Shown here one piece after another: positions 58,901 to 64,000 of a DNA stretch of 64,000 nucleotides. Source of the stretch: Rugalucina vietnamica (taxonomy: Eukaryota; Mollusca; Bivalvia; Lucinida; Lucinidae); NCBI GenBank assembly GCA_964017185.1, contig OZ024884.1, forward strand, positions 14,978,048 to 15,042,047. The letters are read 5' to 3'. How positions within the stretch are numbered: the first letter of the stretch is position 1; the number at the start of each line of letters is the position of its first letter. Under the pieces are notes generated by a model. It made no database searches. It worked only from the letters and a program-made list of their open reading frames with translations, and was not told the origin of the DNA. A program made the translations under genes and the position numbers.

Positions 58901-60449
58901 ATGACATTGTTTTTGTTTTCTTCTTCAGAAATGGTCCAAGACATCGAGGAAGAGCATAAAAACCATGACCATGGATCTGACAATCGAGACAGTAGCTCAG
59001 GACCAACAGTTGTGGTTGATGTTCAGACAGAAGAAAATAATAATGGTACATCTTGATAGTCCACTCTTTTGTTGTTTAGGTCTAAATAAATTCGGCTATT
59101 TCTAGAATTAAAACAAGTGTTTCATTCTGAAGCTCAGAATTGTACTTTTTAACTCATCTAAGCCTGGTGTCCTTTTTGTGGGACTTAGGTAAACAGAATA
59201 GCCCCAGATGTGACGCCGCAGAATGCGGCGTCCCATCTGGGGCTACTCTGTTTGCTAAGAGGAGTTTCATCTAAAATTTATATGAAAATTGAAATTCACT
59301 CCTGATGCCCCTAAAAATGAAAGTGGACTCACTCAAATGATACTGATGAGAGAATGCATTCGTCAAATATGGGTTAAAAGTTAATTCAGGATTTACGGCT
59401 TGCCATAGTACAATGAAACGTTCTATATTTTCTCGATATGAAAATAATCATTATACAGCCAAAAATCGCAGCGTACGTATGACGTTTAGTATTGTGAGTA
59501 TCTAAAAAGTCCCCAGTCGCTGGAAAAGCCGCTTATGTAAGATAAAAAAAGTTTCATGTATAGTTATGTAAAATTTATGCATAAGAAAAAGTTTAAACAG
59601 ACTAAATTATCTAATAAGTTAGCACGAACTCGCCAACTGCAAGACTTGGATGCGCTGGTTTAATGACTCATTTTCTGTTTTCAATTTCAGATGAGTTTTT
59701 GATACCCATCAATATCGCAGCTGTGTTGGGTGTAGTGGGATTAGCCATTTTGATCGGACTGCTTTTCAGGGCCAAACGCAAACAGTGAGTGAAGCTGAAG
59801 TGATAGATTTAAATATTTCAATAAATTATTATGCAGCAAAAGTCAAAAGGCAATCCAAAGCGCTTTAAACAATCGACAGGGACGCAAGCCTAATTTCATC
59901 GTTCAAAGACCGACATCAAAAACATGTCCTTGAAATATGTAACAATTGAAACCCCATTTTTATACAGTAAAACTGGGGTATACAGGGCATGCCTAGTTTT
60001 CTTATTTTGATTGAAAACATAGATTGCGGGTACATAGGTGTACCCACAATTAATGTTTTGAGCAAAAATATTCAAGATATCTTTTCTCTTTTTTTTTTCA
60101 ATATTTTTTCGAAGTTTTGTAGCCGAAAAAGATATCTGTATATGCGCATTTTGTGAATTTAATTTGTTTAAATTCTAGGGCCCTGCAAGTGCGGTCCGCA
60201 TCATCACAAGTCTCATCAAGCAAATCCTTTGTTCCCGAGGACGAGTGGGCAACCGCACCGAAAGCCATGCGGATTCCCCGCCCAGGACTGTCTCTCCCCG
60301 ATTCCTACGACGATGACGTCTTCACGGTGTCTACATTGGAGAGAGAACGCCGAGAGGTTCCGTATGACGGGCAGTGGTCGACCAGACAATTATCCAGTGA
60401 ACATCAGTTCAATACAAGTCACGTGGTTCTGTGTGAAAGTGCTCATTAA
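49951..60449 (+). CDS. Single-pass membrane protein with duplicated EGF/EB-like cysteine-rich blocks
   Basis: I reconstruct exons 50250-50487, 56254-56544, 56752-57009, 57213-57512, 57788-57859, 58929-59045, 59691-59784 and 60179-60449, all with AG/GT borders and matching phases (mostly phase 1), giving 546 codons. A possible first exon 49951-50070 (MSKESYLYHVCCYGY) fits in phase but is weak; the true start may lie upstream. Exons 1-2 and 3-4 of the eight encode two copies of one block. Each block has a 7-cysteine module (e.g. SCRPSGCDGYNCLCDRGF / KCRPSSCDGFLCLCQPGY) and then two 6-cysteine EGF/EB-like modules ending FWxDPxxxxQC. After a His/Asp-rich linker comes a transmembrane helix (INIAAVLGVVGLAILIGLLF), a RAKRK stop-transfer, and a ~95-residue cytoplasmic tail. 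A surface receptor or adhesion role is inference only. AATAAA is at 60942. A LINE lies in the first large intron. Confidence 0.8.
50539..50757. mobile_element. Family G MITE copy 2 (219 bp)
   Basis: The ends ctggcctcgaggttataaaa and ttataacctcgggccctgg are inverted. It shares tttcaactgctcataaacgt-type body sequence with the copy at 47327 but is about 100 bp shorter. It lies 52 bp after an exon of the EGF/EB-like gene. Confidence 0.85.
50953..53031 (+). pseudogene. 5'-truncated LINE ORF2 with intact reverse transcriptase
   Basis: A 685-codon frame from ATG 50974 (open from 50953) stays open to 53031. It lacks the endonuclease and begins in the connector (MQDSWLRKKTEEIQ). Reverse transcriptase motifs are KAPGADAIPAE, motif A FVDLTKAFDTV, motif B GVKQGCVLAPTLFS and motif C YADDM (about 52063). 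The C-terminus holds a C2H2-type finger (CSTCNRQFRARIGLVSHQRT). This domain order matches a widespread animal non-LTR family with a terminal C2H2 finger. Without its endonuclease it is not autonomous, yet it has no internal stop, so the insertion is probably recent. The 3' end carries aatagaagagaaaatagaag repeats at 53101-53128. It lies in an intron of the host gene, in the same orientation. Confidence 0.85.
53437..53764 (+). mobile_element. Family B copy 5, with complete central palindrome
   Basis: Starts catcaggaaaatatgtccgt, then an A-rich expansion (53459-53525), and a near-perfect central palindrome at 53588-53666 (aaaacatagattgtggatac, cgcctcgccgaggcg, mirrored acaatctatgtttt). It is the best view of the family's centre. 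Confidence 0.85.
53765..54555. other. Intronic stretch without a recognised feature
   Basis: A cluster of tgatatcaaa(a/t) and tcactgatat repeats lies at 54180-54270. No exon is recognised. Confidence 0.35.
54556..54702. repeat. 147-bp near-perfect hairpin
   Basis: The arms tttgctttttttcggtgagt / actcaccgaa-like and atttcatctcgtgagttgaa / ttcaactcactcgatgaaat are mirrored. The centre is cactcgtgctgcgcactcgtg. Confidence 0.8.
54820..55226. mobile_element. Family E element copy 3, diverged
   Basis: Left end tgcaccagtaattcgtatcc, right end ggatacaaatgattggcgca. The interior is of the GC-rich family E type (ggggcttaattgcc, cttttagcaggg). A 33-bp direct duplication (tatggtccttatttttgcaa) lies at 55001-55066. 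No clear TTA duplication remains. Confidence 0.65.
55431..56181. mobile_element. Family D element copy 2, uninterrupted (751 bp)
   Basis: The ends aagtccaattcgcatgcg and cgcatgcgaattggactt are perfect mirrors, with TA or TAA-like flanks. It is the uninterrupted counterpart of the copy at 18150 and carries repeated acaccggagtatatttac motifs in both orientations. It ends about 70 bp before an exon of the EGF/EB-like gene. Confidence 0.9.
57860..58928. other. Intron of the EGF/EB-like gene
   Basis: AT-rich, with no recognisable element ends. Two short related segments (aatgacggcaattagaccga near 58005 and aactatttcggaattagacc near 58128, each followed by a cccactgttgctcc-like stretch) form a loose direct repeat. 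Confidence 0.4.
59167..59385. repeat. Family F hairpin repeat copy 2
   Basis: The hairpin gtaaacagaatagccccaga is mirrored by tctggggctactctgtttgc. Around the tip is an inner hairpin gacgccgcagaatgcggcgtc, absent from the copy at 19433. The tail (cattcgtcaaatatgggtta) is shared. Confidence 0.8.
59913..60152 (+). mobile_element. Family B copy 6
   Basis: It keeps the order aaaacatgtcc, ccccatttttatacagtaaa, actggggtatacaggg, a shortened centre and acaattaatgttttgagcaa. It is close to the start of the last exon of the EGF/EB-like gene. Confidence 0.7.
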
Positions 60450-61274
60450 TTCTTGTACAAGTGCTTGAAATGTCCAAATTTGCCGCTTTGCTATCAATGA
60501 CAAAAACTTCGGTGCCTGTGTGTTCATGATGATTGTAATGCTTGTTGAAATGAGTCAGCACATGAAAAAATGTTATTACGCTAAACTGATCAGCGCCTTT
60601 ATTGTTAAATATTAGTATATTAAGGCCCATCCATTTTCAAAGTTTACAGCATCAACTAGACTACATGTATGCTTCATTTCGGATTATACATAATTTTGTC
60701 GATCCTGGTCGGCGTCCTGAAGACGGGGGTTCTAGTTTGACATAAACAAACTTTTCAGCTTCGGACGCAATCCAAAGGAAACGGACAACATTATCTTACA
60801 AAATAGGAACTGTGCTGATCAGTAGTGCAGCATAACCGATGTAAAATGTATTAGTTGCAATTTGAGGATGCGTAACTCGCGCCTGCAAGAATTATTATAC
60901 AAGTACTTCTTATGAAATGTATTATTTAGAATTCTTGTCACAATAAAACAATATAAATTGATTTTTTTTTTCTGGAAAATTAATTTGGTAAGCAGTGATA
61001 AAGATCTAATGCCATCTGAAACGAAAAGCCATGCACGCTGCGAAACCAAACTGGAGAAATAACTCAAAATACGTAAAGGGCAGACACATATTTCACACAC
61101 AGATGGCTGTTTATTTAGTCTAGCGGTTTTAAAGTGTACCCACAATCAATGTTGAGCAAAAACAAGAACAATATCATTTTTATTTTCATCTGAAATTTTT
61201 CTATTTTTACAACTTAGCAAAAACCTGTATTTTACATGGCCGGGGTATTTTATCCTTTGTGCCTAGATGTTACA
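60450..61274. other. Convergent 3' ends of two genes
   Basis: AATAAA at 60942-60947 on the plus strand suits the EGF/EB-like gene. TTTATT at 61110-61115 (AATAAA on the minus strand) suits the PPPY membrane-protein gene. Between them, 60573-60735 holds a decayed family A copy (ctgatcagcgcctttattgt) and 61117-61243 a half family B copy. Confidence 0.5.
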
Positions 61275-62476
61275 TCAATGTCGATAAGCACCAAAATTAG
61301 GTCTAGGCGGCTCGTAAGGCGGTGGTGGCTGATACAAATTCGGCAGTGGTGGCGCGGTCGCCACTTTCGGAAAGACATGCGCGCGCATAGGGATTGACGT
61401 TGATGGAGGTGTGAGATAATTCCCGGAATCATGACACTGAACGAAACCAGACCATCCTGAATTTGTCACCGGTCCTTGAAAAGATCCATAAGCCTTTGCT
61501 CTGTTAGAATCACACTCTTTTACTATTTTGAAGTATTCACCATCTTCACTTTGAAGAACGATAATTCCTGGCTCTATTTCATGAACGTAGACAGCTTCAG
61601 GGTCAGACGTGTCAGTCTCTGAGTCCGGTTCCTCGATCCCGGCTTTTCTCTGTTTCGTAAATTCCTCCTTTTCTTTATGTTTGCACCATCTCCAGAGAAT
61701 GTAAAGTCCCAGACTGCATAGAACGATGATAAATATCGAAAACAAGACGTTGCTGAGTTTGTATTGTACGTGACTGAAAAAGGAAAATCGTTTTCATAAA
61801 ACATTTAAAGCGGGGGGGGGGGGGGGGGGGGGGGGCTGGTGGTAGAGCATCGAACTCCAAATCCAGATGTCCTGGCTTGATCCCCACTCGGTTCTTGAGC
61901 AAGTCACACTAACACCTACAGAGTCTGCTAAAGACCAAGGAAGCCGCGACGAGAGAAAACCGGCCTTTGGGGTTTCCGACCAGGTCCGACACAAACAGGC
62001 TGAGCTGTACAAGCACAGATGACTAGAGACTGGAAGTTTTGGATTTAGAAGGAATAGGAATTGTACTATCCGTGTACTGATCAGTGCCTTTGTTTGCGCA
62101 TATAAAAGCAAAAAATCGGTTTTCTTATTACGCGGCTAAAAGTGGAACTTACAAATATGGCATCACTACCACAAGAGAATGGAAATGATAAGCACACTTC
62201 TAAGTCTCTCCCGTGTCGAAGAAACTGCTGAAATAGCTATAGAAATTTGAGTATACGAAAAAAAAAAAAAAATAGTTGTGTCTAAAATGCAACCCAAAAA
62301 TGAAAATGATGGTAGATCTATGTTTTGGTGACATTTTATCACTTATTTAAAATATTGTTAAAACTTCAAAGACCTGTAACGGCTTGTAACTGCAGATTTT
62401 GTCAAGACTTAGTGTAGACTGACAATGGAAAATAAAAATCAACATACTTTTCCCGTAGGTAGTCCTCGTAGTCCAT
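61275..62476 (-). CDS. Single-pass membrane protein with cytoplasmic PPPY motif
   Basis: Two minus-strand exons: 62476-62448 (29 nt, MDYEDYLRE, donor gtatgt) and 61773-61275 (acceptor ttttcag). They join in phase 2 to give 175 aa. After a short acidic N-terminus and HVQYKLSN comes a transmembrane helix (VLFSIFIIVLCSLGLYILW), a basic stop-transfer (RWCKHKEK), an acidic stretch (EEPDSETDTSDPEA) and a proline-rich end QPPPPYEPPRP. No signal peptide is seen, so the N-terminus is probably extracellular with the tail in the cytosol (basic residues follow the helix). PPPPY fits the PPxY ligand of WW domains such as NEDD4-type ubiquitin ligases; that partner is inferred. I do not recognise an orthologue. 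The intron holds a SINE head and a family A copy. The gene converges on the EGF/EB-like gene. Confidence 0.7.
61810..61935 (+). mobile_element. Poly-G run and tRNA-like SINE head
   Basis: A G homopolymer of about 25 bp at 61811-61835 is followed by a tRNA-like head: ggctggtggtagagcatcga (A-box-like) and ctggcttgatcccc (B-box-like), then ttcttgagcaagtcacacta. The copy is cut short by a family A element. Confidence 0.65.
61942..62137 (-). mobile_element. Family A copy 11, hairpin mostly deleted
   Basis: Reverse orientation, ends agccgcgacgagagaaaacc and ggttttcttattacgcggct. The hairpin is reduced to tgatcagtgcctttgtttgc. Confidence 0.75.
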
Positions 62477-62608
62477 TTTCTATAAAATGTGTAGATTTGG
62501 TTTCAAGGAAGCGCTTAAAATTGAAAATTGTTGCGAAATACTCTTTTTTTTCTGAGTACAAACAGATAAATATGCAATTATAAGAAATCAATTTAATATT
62601 CTTTATTT

Positions 62609-62842
62609 GAGCCGCCACATGGGAAAACCAACAATCTGCATAGGCGAAAACAAAGGCGCAGATCAGCTGTGCAGTAACTGCACAGCTGATCAGCGCCTTT
62701 GTTTTCGCTACACGGATAGTGCAATTCCTCTACTTTATAAATCCAAAATTTCAAGCTTCTAGCCTACTTCTGTGCTTGTACAGGTCGGTTTGTGTCGGAC
62801 CTGTTCGGAAACCACATTGTTGGTTTTCCCAAGAGGCGGCAC
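62609..62842 (+). mobile_element. Family A copy 12, near-consensus
   Basis: Ends gagccgccacatgggaaaac and ttttcccaagaggcggc. The hairpin is perfect: gcgaaaacaaaggcgcagat, cagctgtgcagtaactgcac and the mirrored outer arm. It can serve as the type copy for the family. Confidence 0.9.
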
Positions 62843-63675
62843 ATTTCTCAACATGTCTTTCCTGGTACAGTGACGGCTCGAATTTTATCATTACTCTCCA
62901 TTAGTTCGATGTACAAGTGGCACTTGCATTGCCATAAGATTTTACTCATGTACAAAATAAACGAAGTTTAAATGAATTTGGCTCCATTTGGATAGAATCA
63001 GTCTTTATATTGAGTCTCTATTGAGATTCGAAAAATAATGGTAATTACACCCTCGTTCCATGTTATCAGGTTTTTAGGGGCACTAATATGGCTTAAATAG
63101 CCGACACCGCGGTATGGGTCACCCCCTTATCATTTTCACTGCTCTAAAGGAACTCGTTTTATTTTCCTATTAAAGGAAACTTATTTACTTTATTTCTGTT
63201 CAGCACATAACATCGTATACTGCTGTGATATATTTTTTTCATACGGTTTCATACCAACTTCAAGATATGGAGCTTATCTTGATTTAGAGATAGCATTTAC
63301 TGAGCCACTGTAATTGTAACATATGTTACCTCCACTACATTTAAAATACAACATTGGAGATCTCGAGAAAATCTGATGTCTTAGTGGTTAAATTTGAAGC
63401 CGTTATTGTATTGCAATCGTCTTGAAATCGAATAGCGCGCAACTGAAAAGAGAATTTCTCAAACCACGATGTCTTTATTGAATAAACTGCATCAGATGTT
63501 ATTTCATTTTCATTGTCTTTCCTGTCTGATCTGCTATCCCGTTTCTTGGCATAAATTGCTGGATAAACTACATGTATCTATAATCCTTGCATTGTTTATT
63601 GTCGCACCCACGTGACCCGCTTTGTCCCGTTTACCTATTTAAACTAAAGAACATGGGAACTATTTTTAACACATG

Positions 63676-63714
<39 letters not shown>

Positions 63715-64000
63715 GACGTTTGACACATGTTTACAAAATGGGAATGTAGAAAGCGTAGCTCCATCATTACATCACGGTAGGTAACCAAAACGGATCCTTT
63801 CAGAGGAAATATGCGTTTCCCGTTCCTTTCGGAGGAAGGGACGGTTCCTTTCAGAGGAAATTGGTAGACGAAGACTTTTAGACGCTAGAAACATAATCAA
63901 CCGTTGGGTGATATCCTCAGATAAATAGTCCACGTAATGCACAACAAAATGAATTTGGAAGCTGAAGCGAAAATTCGCAATGTGCTTCTTTGTTTTCGCC
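62843..64000. other. Right-edge stretch without a recognised gene
   Basis: AT-rich, with a poly-A run at 63677-63712 and a short direct repeat of cctttcagaggaaat near 63797-63861. The last bases (gtgcttctttgttttcgcc) look like the start of another family A piece cut by the window edge. Confidence 0.4.

Overview
The window is animal nuclear DNA: intron-split genes, long AT-rich introns and intergenic stretches, LINEs, tRNA-derived SINEs, many short inverted-repeat elements, microsatellites and homopolymer runs. Conserved animal genes (a ciliary docking-complex gene, a CD63 tetraspanin) together with mollusc-like repeats (SINE tails of the 'gttgactaggacattaaacc' type, tandem-repeat elements ending in a GCTCACC/GAGCTAA hairpin) suggest a bivalve mollusc. 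The species cannot be fixed from sequence alone.

Host genes, left to right. (1) 2569-3935 (+): last two coding exons of an ODAD2/ARMC4 orthologue; the rest lies to the left of the window. (2) 16284-22438 (-): a complete five-exon CD63-type tetraspanin of 228 aa, with all splice phases consistent. (3) 24360-24710 (-) and 30830-31050 (-): weak, possibly decayed coding fragments, the first resembling the last transmembrane segment of a class C (GABA-B-like) receptor. (4) 49951-60449 (+): a gene I reconstruct from eight well-supported exons plus one doubtful first exon, encoding a single-pass membrane protein with two duplicated cysteine-rich EGF/EB-like blocks. (5) 61275-62476 (-): a two-exon gene for a 175-aa single-pass membrane protein ending in a PPPY-type tail, convergent with gene 4. 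I do not recognise genes 4 and 5 as named orthologues.

Mobile DNA fills most of the rest. A nearly full-length two-ORF LINE occupies 34862-40282; its ORF2 is broken by one frame change and has CADD in place of YADD. A 5'-truncated LINE (50953-53031) sits in an intron of gene 4, and an antisense LINE 3' fragment lies at 33876-34511. A 6-kb inverted-repeat-bounded block (24763-30753) holds a ~300-bp tandem array split by a 2.9-kb insertion. Dispersed families include family A (hairpin with GCGAAAACAAAGGCGCAGATC, at least 12 copies), family B (catcaggaaaacatgtcc ... cgaggcggttctaacg, 8 copies), family D (agtccaattcgcatgcg, 2 copies, one with a nested insertion), family E (tgcacyagtcatttgtaacc, 3 copies), family G (ccgaggttataaaact, 2 copies), and a SINE family (at least 6 copies).

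I saw no CRISPR array, rRNA gene or convincing functional tRNA gene. The most notable points are paired changes between the two hairpin arms of family A, empty-site and filled-site pairs visible inside the window, the split tandem array, and the two unrecognised membrane-protein genes at the right end.
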